DNA of 55,881 bases from Halieaceae bacterium (GTDB lineage Bacteria; Pseudomonadota; Gammaproteobacteria; Pseudomonadales; Halieaceae), in assembly GCA_024640505.1 (NCBI GenBank), contig JAHEEV010000017.1:1-55881 (forward strand). Reading direction: 5' to 3'. Below the pieces are notes generated by a model. It was not told the origin of the DNA. It worked only from the letters and a program-made list of their open reading frames with translations, and ran no database searches. A program made the position numbers and the translations under genes. Shown in pieces: positions 1-8,256 of the stretch; the first letter of the stretch is position 1; every line of letters starts with the position of its first letter.

Positions 1-189
1 TCGCGCTCGGAGAGCGCTCCTACAGGTGAGAGAATTGTAGGAGGCCGCTCCGCGGGCGATCGCGCTCGGAGAGCGCTCCTACAGGTGAGAGAATTGTAGG
101 AGGCCGCTCCGCGGCCGATCGCGCTCGGAGAGCGCTCCCACAAACCTCAGAAACCCTACAGACCCCCCCCACATCGCGCTCGGAGAGCG
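1..189. repeat. Tandem REP-like palindromic repeats
   Basis: The motif TCGCGCTCGGAGAGCGCTCC occurs at positions 1, 60, 119 and 174. The first two copies lie in near-identical 59-base units that also carry a second palindrome (AGGAGGCCGCTCCGCGG followed by CGA). Each motif contains a short inverted repeat (GCGCTC/GAGCGC). The third and fourth copies have diverged spacers. This is the architecture of REP/BIME clusters found between gammaproteobacterial genes. It lies just downstream of hisC and has no coding potential that I would trust. Confidence 0.8.
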
Positions 190-231
190 CTCCCACAGGG
201 CTCCCACAGGGCTCCCACAGGGCTCCTACAG
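190..231. repeat. Eleven-base tandem repeat at the hisC 3' end
   Basis: CTCCCACAGGG is repeated at 190, 201 and 212, and a fourth partial copy (CTCCTACAG) starts at 223. The last partial copy contains the hisC stop codon (226-228 on the minus strand). The repeat unit matches the edge of the neighbouring REP motif (GCGCTCCCACA), so it probably arose by slippage at the end of the REP cluster. Confidence 0.75.
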
Positions 232-1281
232 TAGCTCCTGCAGCGCGCTTAGCAATGCGTCGCAATCGTGGTCCGTGCCGATGCTGATGCGCAGGTACTC
301 GTCGATCACGGGCCGGGAGAAGTGGCGCACGATGACGCCGCGCTCACGCAGGGCAGAAAAAAGATCCTTCGCCTGTCGCCCCGGATGGCGGGCAAAAATA
401 AAGTTGGCCGACGAGGGCAGCACCTCGAACCCCAGGGCGCGCATCGCAGCGCTCAGGCGCTCACGAGTGGCGATGACCCGCGCGCAGGTATCGCGAAAAT
501 ACGCCTCATCTTCGAGGGCGGCCCGGGCGGCGGCTTGAGCCACGGCGTCAACGGGATAGGAGTTGAAGGAATTCTTAATCCGTTGCAGTCCCTCGACCAA
601 CTGGGCATCACCCATCGCGACACCGACGCGCAACCCCGCCAGTGACCGGGACTTGGACAAGGTCTGTACCACCAGCAGGTTCTCATAGTCACGGATGAGG
701 CCGACCGCCGACTCTCCCCCGAAATCGATGTAGGCCTCGTCGATAACCACCACGGAATCGCTACTCTTCTCGAGCAGGGCCCGCACCCGATCCAGGCCCA
801 TCAGAATGCCCGTGGGTGCGTTCGGATTGGGGATGATGATGCCGCCATTATCAGCCGGGTAGTCCGCGGGCTGCACAGTGAAGTCCGACGCCAGCGGGAT
901 GGCCTGGTACTCGATACCGTACAGGTCACACCACACCGGGTAGAAGCTGTACGTGATCGTGGGGAAGCACAGCGGGCGCTCGTGTTTGAGCAGCCCCAGG
1001 AAAACATGGGCCAGCACTTCGTCCGAGCCATTGCCGACAAAAACCTGTTCAGGTGCGAGGCCATGAAGGCGAGCAAAGGACTGCCTGAGCTCTGTAGAAT
1101 CCGGGTCCGGATAGAGGCGCAGTGCTTCGCCACCAACCGCCGCCAGCGCTTCCAGCACCCTCGGCGACGGCGGATAGGGATTCTCGTTGGTGTTCAGCTT
1201 GACCAGTCGATCGTGCCGTGGCTGCTCCCCCGGCACATAGGGCGTCAGCTGGTTGACCCGGTTACTCCAGTAGCGGCTCAT
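226..1281 (-). CDS. hisC: Histidinol-phosphate aminotransferase
   Basis: This 351-residue protein is a fold-type I PLP-dependent aminotransferase of the HisC family, which converts imidazole acetol phosphate and glutamate to histidinol phosphate in histidine synthesis. Visible marks are the N-terminal [12 protein letters not shown] motif, the VFVGNGSDE segment, the PNPNAPTG motif, the [10 protein letters not shown] segment with the cofactor-binding aspartate, and the Schiff-base lysine in [14 protein letters not shown]. The length is normal for the family. The stop codon sits inside an 11-base tandem repeat. No other his genes are nearby, so this is a solitary copy; a related aromatic aminotransferase role cannot be excluded. 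Start chosen at the ATG that gives the conserved N-terminus. Confidence 0.93.
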   Translation of the reverse strand: MSRYWSNRVNQLTPYVPGEQPRHDRLVKLNTNENPYPPSPRVLEALAAVGGEALRLYPDPDSTELRQSFARLHGLAPEQVFVGNGSDEVLAHVFLGLLKHERPLCFPTITYSFYPVWCDLYGIEYQAIPLASDFTVQPADYPADNGGIIIPNPNAPTGILMGLDRVRALLEKSSDSVVVIDEAYIDFGGESAVGLIRDYENLLVVQTLSKSRSLAGLRVGVAMGDAQLVEGLQRIKNSFNSYPVDAVAQAAARAALEDEAYFRDTCARVIATRERLSAAMRALGFEVLPSSANFIFARHPGRQAKDLFSALRERGVIVRHFSRPVIDEYLRISIGTDHDCDALLSALQELL

Positions 1282-1340
1282 CTCTCACCCGTACGAAAAC
1301 TGCCGTAAAACGATGAACCCGGCAGTGCCGGGTTCATGAT

Positions 1341-1416
1341 TGGCGTCCCCTAGGGGGTTCGAACCCCTGTTACCGCCGTGAAAGGGCGGGGTCCTGGACC
1401 ACTAGACGAAGGGGAC
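1341..1416 (-). tRNA. tRNA-Glu (anticodon TTC)
   Basis: Read on the minus strand the 76-base stretch begins GTCCCCTTCGTC and ends GGGGACGCCA, so the acceptor stem pairs fully and the CCA end is encoded. The anticodon arm is CCGCCCTTTCACGGCGG with anticodon TTC, and the T-arm contains GGTTCGAACCCC. It closely resembles E. coli tRNA-Glu. It follows the porin gene on the same strand, separated by a candidate terminator. Confidence 0.96.
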
Positions 1417-1438
1417 GCGGTGCTTTCCTGAAATGCAC

Positions 1439-1490
1439 AAAAAAGCCGCGTTATTGTACCGGAGGGATACCCCGATGCAAATACCGCGGC
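1439..1490 (-). terminator. Candidate intrinsic terminator after the porin gene
   Basis: On the minus strand GCCGCG (1490-1485) can pair with CGCGGC (1450-1445), followed at once by a run of six T (1444-1439). The loop of about 34 bases is long, with a possible small inner helix, so the call is tentative. Its place between the porin stop and tRNA-Glu fits a terminator. Confidence 0.45.
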
Positions 1491-1543
1491 AAGGTAGTGA
1501 AAGGCAGGAGCTGCGCTTTCAGGCGCCGCTCCCTCACTACGAC

Positions 1544-2791
1544 CTAGTACTTGAACTTCGTGTCGATCATGAGTCGATCATAGCCACGCGAGTCACACTT
1601 GATATCGTCGAAGCACTTGTCCCCGTCGAAATAGGTGAAGCCCAGTGTCCACTTGTCGATCAGGGCGTAAGCCGCGCTGATCTTGTGGCCCTCGCCGTCG
1701 GTACCGCCACCCATGAAGTCGGAGTCGGTGACGAGAGCAAACGTGGCATCGGCTTCCAGGCTCTGCCACTGGTACTGGAGCTGCCAGGTACCCTGCTTGT
1801 TCGCGCTGCCGAGCTTGGCGCCGACTATATAGCCCTGGTCGTTGTCATCGGCATCCTGGTTCTGAACAAAGTCGGCATAAATGCCCAGCGGCAGGTTGCC
1901 CACGTTGAAGCTGGCGTCAGCGCCGATGGTGACCAGCTCGTAGTCATATCGATAGACCTCTTCGCCATCCTTGATTTCAGACGCGTTGCCGAAAAAATCG
2001 TCGTCGTAGATGGCAGGCAGCCCTGCGGTGGGAATGTCCAGATAGCCGGCAGCAACCGTGAACGGGCCCAGCTTGGTACCTACCTGCGCACCCCAGATTG
2101 CCTCGTCCAGACCATCCTTGCTGTCACTATTGATGTGAATGTAGCTGCTGTTGACGAAGAACAGGTCCCCATCCCAACCGGCAAAGATACCTTCCGGACG
2201 CAAATCGTCATCCCAGATCAGGGCACTTTTGGCCGGCTTGTAGTAAGGGTTCTTGACCTTACCGCCGGAGAGCCAGAAATTGTTGGGCTTCCACTTGAAG
2301 TAGGCCAGGTCGAGCTTGATATCTTTGGTGGAGCCCCCGCCCCCCAGGGTCTGGTTGGTGGAGACCGGGTCGTCCCCACCAGTGGCCAGGCCAAGCCCGA
2401 CTTCGACATTTTCGGCTGCCTGCGCAATCAGCGCGGCGCGTGCGCGTATGCGGTGACGCTCGCGATCGGAGCCGCCGTCGTCGATTTCCTCATAGCGGTA
2501 ACGGAAGTCCCCCTGCCATTTTACTTTCTCGGCCCAATCGGTTGCCTCGTTCTCTTTTTTGAGGGTCGCGATCTCCGCGTTGGTCGCTTCGAGGTCGTCC
2601 ACGGTGACCAGGGCCATCCCGGCAGTTGCTGCCTTCAACTGCTCGTTTTCGGCCGAGAGGGCGTTTACCCGATCCACGAGTGCCGCGTACTCTTTCTTGA
2701 ACGCCGCCCACTCCGCCTCGGGCACATGGGCGCTCGCGCCCGCACTCCCCAGTACGGCGCCGGCCACTGCCACGGATATCGCTTTTTTCAT
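1544..2791 (-). CDS. Putative outer-membrane porin, probably phosphate-starvation induced
   Basis: The 415-residue product starts with a signal peptide (MKKAISVAVAGAVLGSAGASA), followed by a coiled-coil stretch at about residues 25-85 with the heptad-like segment ALVDRVNALSAENEQLKAA. After that come alternating polar/aromatic strands typical of a beta-barrel, such as FRYRYEEID, IKLDLAYFKWKP and WQLQYQWQSLEAD. It ends in KFKY, an aromatic C-terminus expected for BAM-dependent insertion. The arrangement matches the putative porin family with an N-terminal coiled coil (Porin_5-like); I cannot assign substrate from sequence. A candidate Pho box upstream and the nearby phosphate genes suggest phosphate or another anion passes through it. 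It is transcribed alone. Confidence 0.8.
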   Translation of the reverse strand: MKKAISVAVAGAVLGSAGASAHVPEAEWAAFKKEYAALVDRVNALSAENEQLKAATAGMALVTVDDLEATNAEIATLKKENEATDWAEKVKWQGDFRYRYEEIDDGGSDRERHRIRARAALIAQAAENVEVGLGLATGGDDPVSTNQTLGGGGSTKDIKLDLAYFKWKPNNFWLSGGKVKNPYYKPAKSALIWDDDLRPEGIFAGWDGDLFFVNSSYIHINSDSKDGLDEAIWGAQVGTKLGPFTVAAGYLDIPTAGLPAIYDDDFFGNASEIKDGEEVYRYDYELVTIGADASFNVGNLPLGIYADFVQNQDADDNDQGYIVGAKLGSANKQGTWQLQYQWQSLEADATFALVTDSDFMGGGTDGEGHKISAAYALIDKWTLGFTYFDGDKCFDDIKCDSRGYDRLMIDTKFKY

Positions 2792-2851
2792 GTTTCAATA
2801 CTCCCCCAGGTGTGAAGGCCGCTGATCGCAGCCATAAAAGGTGACACGGCG

Positions 2852-2885
2852 AGAGTACTGCCACTTTGTTACAGTTTTATGAAGC
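2852..2885 (-). promoter_or_regulatory. Candidate Pho box and -10 for the porin gene
   Basis: On the minus strand, positions 2885-2868 read GCTTCAT AAAA CTGTAAC, two 7-base half-sites spaced by 4 A/T bases as in the PhoB consensus (CTGTCAT, 4-base spacer, CTGTCAT). Exactly ten bases later comes TACTCT (2857-2852), a weak -10. The same box-to--10 spacing is seen for phoB and pstS in this window. The first half-site matches at 4 of 7 bases and the second at 5 of 7, so this is a candidate only. Confidence 0.5.
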
Positions 2886-3017
2886 GGAAATCAGCACTTT
2901 TCTCGGCTGGCGGATTCGAATTCCCTTTGCCCACGATTAAGGCATAGAATAGCGCTCCAGATCAGACGGACGGCACCGGGCTGCGCCCCCCCTTTTTGCC
3001 TAAAAACGAGGTTATCC

Positions 3018-3770
3018 ATGTTTCGACTTTTATTGATCCTGACGGCCGCTCTGGTGTTCAGCGGCGGTGCACTCGCCGAACAGACCCTGCGCCTGATGGC
3101 CAACACGTCGCCGCCCTACTCCGACGAGAAGCTGCCGCAGCGCGGCCTGGCGCTCGAGCTGGTGGAACACGTCTTCTCCCGCACCGACTACAAACCGGAG
3201 ATCGCCATCGACAGCTGGTCTCGCGCCCTCGAGGGAACCAGCATCGGGGTATACGACGCCCTGGCTGCTGCCTGGTACAGCGACGAGCGCGATAAGACCT
3301 TCCTGTTCAGCGAGCCATACCTCGATAGCAAACTGATCATCCTCAAGGCACGCTCGACACCAGGCCGCTACACCCAGCTGAAGGATCTGGCCGGCGCTCG
3401 CCTCGGCGTCCGGACCGACTACGCCTACGGCATCGACTTCAGCCAGGTCCCGGACCTGCAACTCGTCGAGGAACATCACCTGATACAGAACCTGCTTAAC
3501 CTGCTCAGCGGAAAGGTACATTTCGTGATCGGCGATCGCCGCACGGTGGTGTTCCAATTGAATGAATACCTGAAGGACCAGATCCACAAGTTCGAGGTAT
3601 TGGAGATCGATCTGCCCGGCCGGCCGCGCCACGTGGCGGCCAGCCGCCAGGTAGCCGGTCACGAGGCGGTAATCGCCGCCTTCAACAAAGCGCTAGCCGA
3701 GACACGCAAGGATGGCTCTTATGCGGCGATCGTCAAGCAGTGGGATGAGCGCTACCCCGGATTGAAGTAG
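3018..3770 (+). CDS. Periplasmic solute-binding protein, family 3 type
   Basis: The 250-residue product has a signal peptide (MFRLLLILTAALVFSGGALA) and then the bilobed fold typical of SBP_bac_3 proteins: an early TLRLMANTSPPYSDEKLPQ ligand segment, RGLALELVEHVF, AAAWYSDERDKTFLFSEPYL, LAGARLGVRTDYAYG and a C-terminal NKALAETRKDGSYAAIVKQW. Family members bind amino acids or other small polar solutes, or act as sensor-like orphan proteins. No cognate permease or ATPase is adjacent, so the ligand is unknown. The start is well placed for the signal peptide. It sits divergently from the porin, sharing about 225 bases of upstream DNA. Confidence 0.85.
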   Translation: MFRLLLILTAALVFSGGALAEQTLRLMANTSPPYSDEKLPQRGLALELVEHVFSRTDYKPEIAIDSWSRALEGTSIGVYDALAAAWYSDERDKTFLFSEPYLDSKLIILKARSTPGRYTQLKDLAGARLGVRTDYAYGIDFSQVPDLQLVEEHHLIQNLLNLLSGKVHFVIGDRRTVVFQLNEYLKDQIHKFEVLEIDLPGRPRHVAASRQVAGHEAVIAAFNKALAETRKDGSYAAIVKQWDERYPGLK

Positions 3771-3801
3771 CAGGGTATCAGAGACGCTTCCCGCTCCGCG
3801 G

Positions 3802-5727
3802 TCAACGCCGGAGATTGAGCTGCGCTTCAAGCAGTATCGGCTGTCCCAACCGCTCACCGATCATCCGCTTCAGCGCATCGACGTGCGTCTTGTCCAGTTG
3901 CTCCGGCGCACTGAGCACGACCCGCACGAGATGTGGCTCACCCACGGACACCTGGGTATCGCCTACCTGTACGCGCAGACCGGCCAATTCCACCTCCCCG
4001 GTGGGAATCTGTTCCATAATCCGGTCTCGCTCCACCAGGTGAGCGAAGGTGATATACAGTGGCGCGCTGATCACCAGCATGAGGACGAGGGTGATTCCGA
4101 GACCTGTCCGCGCTCGCTTGAAGGGCGCAAACCCCATTACCAGGAAGGTCGCGCTCGCCGCGAGCGCGATACCCACCAGGTTGGTGCTCAGTAACAGCAG
4201 GGCGCCCCGGGCCATATCCCAGTCCCCCCACCCGAGACCAATACCGGCCACGCCGAGAGGCGGCACCAGGGCCACCGCGATGGCTACGCCCGCCAGGCTC
4301 CGGGCGACTTCCTCCTTGGCGTGGGCATAGGCGCCCGCCATACCGGAGACCACCGCCACCAGAAGGTCGAGCAACGTGGGTGACATGCGGGCCCGCATCT
4401 CCAGCGTGGGTATCTCCAGGGGCATGGCCCAGGCCAGCAGAATGCCGCAGCCCAACCCCCAGGCGATACCGACCAGCAGGGTGCGCAGGGAATTACGGAT
4501 CAGGGTAGGCTCTGTACGGGCAAGGCCCATGGCCAGTGAGATCACCGGTGACATCAGGGGCGCCAGTATCATGGCGCCAATGATGACCGGCGCCGAGTTG
4601 GCATAAAGACCGGTCAGGGCCAGCAGCACGCTGAGCACCATCAGGACCTGGTAGGAGGGTGTCAGTGCGGCACTTTCCCGCAGGGAGACGAACAGGTCGC
4701 GGTATTCTTCCTCGGACGCGTGACTGAACAGGGGCAGGTGTTTGCCCACCAGCGACCGCGCCGCCTCGTCCTGGGGCACGTGATTAAGCTTTACCGTCTC
4801 CTTGTCGGAAACCGCCTGGGTCTCCTGCCTGGGGATCAGCGCCAGTCCGGGCAGCAACCTGAGCCGCTGCTCGAGAATTTTCAGCTCGATCTCCTCACCA
4901 TGTACCGGCTTGCCGTCAACGAGGTATTCACACCCACCGGGAGCTTCCAGCTGCAGCTGGCTGGTCTGGATGAGGCCGACGGAGTTCGGCACGCTGGACA
5001 GGCTGATACGGCGCGGCAGTGGCAGACGCAGCATGAACCAGAGGTAACTGAATATGCTGCGCGGGGCCAGGGCCAGCAGCGTCAGCCGGCCATCGGAAAT
5101 GCTCACGTCGTCACTGAAATTACGCCCCAGGACCGAACTCTGGGTATGACTCAGGGCGACCATGCCGATGGCCGCCAGGTTGATCTTGCGCTCCTTGGCG
5201 GTCGTCAGGCGGTAGTGTTTGAGGTGCAGCTTGCCAAGGCCCCGAAGAGCGCCAGTGAAAAAGCTGCGCCGTGTCTGGGGTCGGTTGATGTCATAGGGCC
5301 GCAGGGCCAATACCCGCCCGATCACGACCGAGGAGAAGACCAGCTCGTCGTTGCAGGTCAGGACATCCGCCGCGATCGGCGCAGCCGTCAGATAATGTCG
5401 CAGTAGCGACGACGCCTTGCCCTTGACCCCGAGGGCGCCATTGGCACTGGGCGCTTCGGGATGGGGCAGCAATCCAATCTCCCACTCCCTTTCCAGCGCG
5501 AGCCCTGCCAGGTCCCGGATCTGCTCATCCCCCAGGCAGAGCAGCACCCGCGCCCCGGTCGGGAGCGCCTCGCGCTCACTCCAAGAGACCGCCGTGAAGA
5601 CAATATCGGGGACTTCTTGCGCCAGAGCGGCCGGCTCCAGGGTGGCATCATGCAGTACGTAAAGGTGGGGATGCGGGCCGCTCCCTTCATCCTGCTTTTT
5701 GCCGGACCGTTCGGATCCGTTTCCCAT
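3802..5727 (-). CDS. DUF389 (TIGR00341) membrane protein with lipid-kinase-like N-terminus
   Basis: This 641-residue protein has two parts. Residues about 340-580 form the DUF389 hydrophobic domain, with at least six membrane segments including SAPVIIGAMILAPLMSPVIS and AIAVALVPPLGVAGIG, both conserved marks of this family of unknown function. The first ~300 residues resemble a diacylglycerol/sphingosine-kinase fold of the YegS type: VLLCLGDEQI stands where active kinases have GGDGT, followed by a beta-rich half (FSDDVSISDGRLTLLAL) and a final YLVDGKPV segment. The missing glycine-rich motif suggests the domain is not an active kinase. The short C-terminus is predicted soluble. It lies five bases downstream of the hydrolase gene on the same strand. 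The function is unknown; the N-terminal assignment is an inference from pattern. Confidence 0.8.
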   Translation of the reverse strand: MGNGSERSGKKQDEGSGPHPHLYVLHDATLEPAALAQEVPDIVFTAVSWSEREALPTGARVLLCLGDEQIRDLAGLALEREWEIGLLPHPEAPSANGALGVKGKASSLLRHYLTAAPIAADVLTCNDELVFSSVVIGRVLALRPYDINRPQTRRSFFTGALRGLGKLHLKHYRLTTAKERKINLAAIGMVALSHTQSSVLGRNFSDDVSISDGRLTLLALAPRSIFSYLWFMLRLPLPRRISLSSVPNSVGLIQTSQLQLEAPGGCEYLVDGKPVHGEEIELKILEQRLRLLPGLALIPRQETQAVSDKETVKLNHVPQDEAARSLVGKHLPLFSHASEEEYRDLFVSLRESAALTPSYQVLMVLSVLLALTGLYANSAPVIIGAMILAPLMSPVISLAMGLARTEPTLIRNSLRTLLVGIAWGLGCGILLAWAMPLEIPTLEMRARMSPTLLDLLVAVVSGMAGAYAHAKEEVARSLAGVAIAVALVPPLGVAGIGLGWGDWDMARGALLLLSTNLVGIALAASATFLVMGFAPFKRARTGLGITLVLMLVISAPLYITFAHLVERDRIMEQIPTGEVELAGLRVQVGDTQVSVGEPHLVRVVLSAPEQLDKTHVDALKRMIGERLGQPILLEAQLNLRR

Positions 5728-5732
5728 ACGAC

Positions 5733-6494
5733 CTACTCCACGCCTGCCAGCAGCGCGGCGAGAGTGCGGGCCAGCCGGGCCAGATCTGCCGGCTCGGACA
5801 GGCGGTGCCCACCGGCCTTTACCAGCTGTACCTCAACGTCGTCGCTGCGCAACCGGTCGGCCAGTACCAGGGCCCGCTGCCAGGGCACGTCATCATCCCG
5901 CTGCCCGTGGATCAGGCGCACCGGTATATCGATAGCAATCTCCCCGGTGAGCAGCAGGTGGTCCCTGCCCTCTTCCAGCAGCCGGCGGCTGATACGGTAA
6001 GGCTCTCCGTCATCATAGCAGTTGGGCAGGTCGCAATACCCCGACACCTGGAGCTGTTGCCGCTGTGTGTTATCCAGGCCGTGATCGTGCAATGACTGGG
6101 TAAAGTCCGGCGCGGCGGCAATACCCACCAGGGCGCTCACGCGTTCAGGCCGCAACATCGCGGCCAGCAGCATGATCCAGCCCCCCATGGAGGAGCCGAC
6201 GATCACCTGGGGACCGGAGGTTACCTCATCCAGTATCGCCACCGTATCGTCCCGCCAGCGCCCGATCGTACCCTCCTCGAATCTTCCCGAGGACTCACCG
6301 TGACCGCTGTAGTCAAAGCGCGTGTACTGGCGCCCCTGTGACGAGCACCAGGCCTCGAGGGCCAGGGCTTTTTCACCCTGCATATTGGAATTGAAGCCGG
6401 GGCAGAAAAGGACACCGGGCGATTTTCCCGGCGTGTGACGGTAGGCGAGCCGAGCCGCAGCCGATATTTCCAGAAAGTCGGTCGAGCCGGTCAT
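5733..6494 (-). CDS. Alpha/beta hydrolase
   Basis: A 253-residue alpha/beta hydrolase. The likely catalytic triad is visible: serine in the nucleophile elbow VGSSMGGW, aspartate in GQRDDDVPW and histidine in AGGHRLSEP. The early segment VLFCPGFNSNMQGEKA and the FDYSGHGESSG loop resemble the ABHD10/BAAT-like esterase and thioesterase group. No signal peptide, so cytoplasmic. I chose the ATG at 6494 because the hydrolase fold begins right after it; an upstream ATG at 6602 would add 36 residues of low-complexity unlike the family. It lies between the CHAD gene and the DUF389 gene on one strand, probably co-transcribed. Substrate unknown. Confidence 0.85.
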   Translation of the reverse strand: MTGSTDFLEISAAARLAYRHTPGKSPGVLFCPGFNSNMQGEKALALEAWCSSQGRQYTRFDYSGHGESSGRFEEGTIGRWRDDTVAILDEVTSGPQVIVGSSMGGWIMLLAAMLRPERVSALVGIAAAPDFTQSLHDHGLDNTQRQQLQVSGYCDLPNCYDDGEPYRISRRLLEEGRDHLLLTGEIAIDIPVRLIHGQRDDDVPWQRALVLADRLRSDDVEVQLVKAGGHRLSEPADLARLARTLAALLAGVE

Positions 6495-6617
6495 GGCAGT
6501 ATCGGTGTCATCCTTGCAATTGGCCTGTACCCCGTAGGGTAAAACTACACGAAATGACTGGCGGGGTGAAGGACAGGGGTCCCGATGACCATCCGTTATC
6601 ATGCGGGTAAGGTTTTT

Positions 6618-7412
6618 TTAAGTGTCCGCATTCTCTCGCAGGGTCGCACGGACACGGGCTAGGATTGCAGCCCCTTCCTGCTCAACTTCGTGAGAGAGCT
6701 TTGCGAGCACTTCGCGTGTCTCGTTATCCGTCTCCGAATCAAGGTCGGCGGTCAATGCCCGCAACAGACCCCGATGCACCACCGTGTCGTGCCAGTCGCC
6801 CAGCTCCGCCTGCAGGCGTTTGCACTGCTGCAACATGGCCTGTGACCCGGGCTGCGGCGAATCTCCCGTCGCACTTTCGAGTTGATAACGAAGCTCTTTG
6901 ACCGCTATGCGTAACTTGTGCCAGCTCTTGTCATCGTCATGCGACAGGGCCCGCCGTGCGGCAGTGGCAAGTCGTTGTTCACCCCGGCCCATATCCTGCG
7001 GTTCGCGCGAAGGGTGGAGGCTTTCGAAATTCGCATCGCGGGCGTACTGCTTCCACTCCCTGACGGCCCGCGACCACTTTTTTGACCGCAGCATATGTCG
7101 CACCCGTCGATGCGACCGGCTGCGCCGGGCTTCCGCGAACGGCTGGATATGCCTGAACTGCGTCCTTTTCGTTGTTTTACGGAGTCTGGTGTAAAACGTG
7201 TCCCAGTCGCGTGCATCATTGGTCGCGTCAGCCATGCGGCCCAGTTCCCGCCGCAGTCGAGCCGCTTCATCATCCGTATGCTGCTTAAGAATACTGCGTA
7301 TCCGACGCAGGGTTATCCGCAGCTTGTGCAAGTCCTCGTCATTGTAGTCTAGCAACAACGCCCGGCGTTTTGACTTGAGCCGACGGGATAACTTCTTGAC
7401 GGCAGGAGACAT
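6618..7412 (-). CDS. CHAD domain protein, probable polyphosphate binder
   Basis: The 264-residue protein is almost entirely a CHAD domain: an all-helical repeat with conserved histidines and many basic residues. The two paired motifs HKLRITLRRIRSIL (near residue 30) and HKLRIAVKELRYQLE (near 165) are diagnostic, along with RDWDTFYTRLRK and LQAELGDWHD. CHAD domains are known to bind inorganic polyphosphate through the positively charged surface. No CYTH triphosphatase domain is fused here. It is the last recognisable phosphate-related gene of the second pst cluster, 61 bases after the pstB-like gene, which suggests that imported phosphate is linked to polyphosphate granules. Confidence 0.88.
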   Translation of the reverse strand: MSPAVKKLSRRLKSKRRALLLDYNDEDLHKLRITLRRIRSILKQHTDDEAARLRRELGRMADATNDARDWDTFYTRLRKTTKRTQFRHIQPFAEARRSRSHRRVRHMLRSKKWSRAVREWKQYARDANFESLHPSREPQDMGRGEQRLATAARRALSHDDDKSWHKLRIAVKELRYQLESATGDSPQPGSQAMLQQCKRLQAELGDWHDTVVHRGLLRALTADLDSETDNETREVLAKLSHEVEQEGAAILARVRATLRENADT

Positions 7413-7473
7413 GGATTCAGGGTATAGACAGAAAGAGACAGTGATCGATCACACCGACAGGCAAGCGGAAAGA

Positions 7474-8256
7474 TCAGCCATAGCGCCCTTCTATGTAGTC
7501 TGCCGTCTCCTGCTGGGCAGGGGTGACGAACATTGATTCTGTCGGAGAGTGCTCGATGACCTTGCCCATCAGCATGAAGATACACTCCTCGCTCGCCCTG
7601 CGGGCCTGGGCCATGTTATGCGTGACAATCAGGATGGTGTACTTCTCACGCAGTTCCCAGATCAGTTCCTCCACCGCCTCGGTCCCCTTGGGGTCCAGCG
7701 CGGAGCAGGGTTCGTCCATCAGCAATACCCCGGGTTTGACCGGCAGCAGGCGGGCAATACACAGCTTCTGCTGCTCTTCCAGGGAAAGGTCAGTCGCCTT
7801 GCGGTTCAACTTGTCCTTTACCTGATCCCAAAGCAGCACCTGCTGCAGGGCATCCTCGACGATTCCATCCAGTTCACTGCGTGGCGTGCGCCTCTTTTCG
7901 GAGTGCAGGTTGTAACCGAACAGTACGTTATCCCGGATTGAGATGGGCAACGGGTTAGGGCGCTGGAATACCATACCAATCTGCTTGCGCACCTGGACGA
8001 GTTCGACATCCTCGTCGTAGATATTCTTGCCCATGACCTCGATAGAACCGTCTATACGCACATAACCAAGGCGCTCATTGATACGGTTGACGCTGCGCAG
8101 CAGAGTTGACTTGCCGCAGCCCGAGGGCCCGATCAGCGAAGTTATAATCCCCTGCTTGATCTCCAGACTGACATCGAACAGGGCCTGGAAAGTCCCATAC
8201 CAGAGGTTCAGGTCGCGGGTGCGGATTGCCGCCGGGCGCTTATCTGTCTGCATCAA
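7474..8256 (-). CDS. PstB-like ATPase subunit A of second Pst system, degenerate signature motif
   Basis: A 260-residue ABC ATPase of the PstB family. Its Walker A (GPSGCGKST, 43-51), Q-loop (VFQRPNPLP, Q98), Walker B (LLMDEP, 178-183) and switch histidine (VTHNM, H213) are all intact. The signature motif, which in PstB is LSGGQQQR, is instead LSLEEQQK (157-164): both glycines are lost. It overlaps the next ATPase gene by four bases (8253-8256), so the two are translationally coupled. The partner has the reverse pattern: intact LSGGQ but altered Walker B, Q-loop and H-loop. A heterodimer would therefore form one normal and one dead ATP site. The conserved C-terminus TADYIEGRYG is typical of PstB. 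Confidence 0.88.
   Translation of the reverse strand: MMQTDKRPAAIRTRDLNLWYGTFQALFDVSLEIKQGIITSLIGPSGCGKSTLLRSVNRINERLGYVRIDGSIEVMGKNIYDEDVELVQVRKQIGMVFQRPNPLPISIRDNVLFGYNLHSEKRRTPRSELDGIVEDALQQVLLWDQVKDKLNRKATDLSLEEQQKLCIARLLPVKPGVLLMDEPCSALDPKGTEAVEELIWELREKYTILIVTHNMAQARRASEECIFMLMGKVIEHSPTESMFVTPAQQETADYIEGRYG

Noticed and set aside
1-231. Possible CRISPR array
   Set aside because: Repeats are palindromic REP units; the first two spacers are identical rather than unique, and no cas gene is present.
1433-2815. Open frame of 460 codons on the plus strand
   Set aside because: Antisense to the porin gene, which has a signal peptide and an aromatic C-terminus; no recognisable domain in the antisense product.
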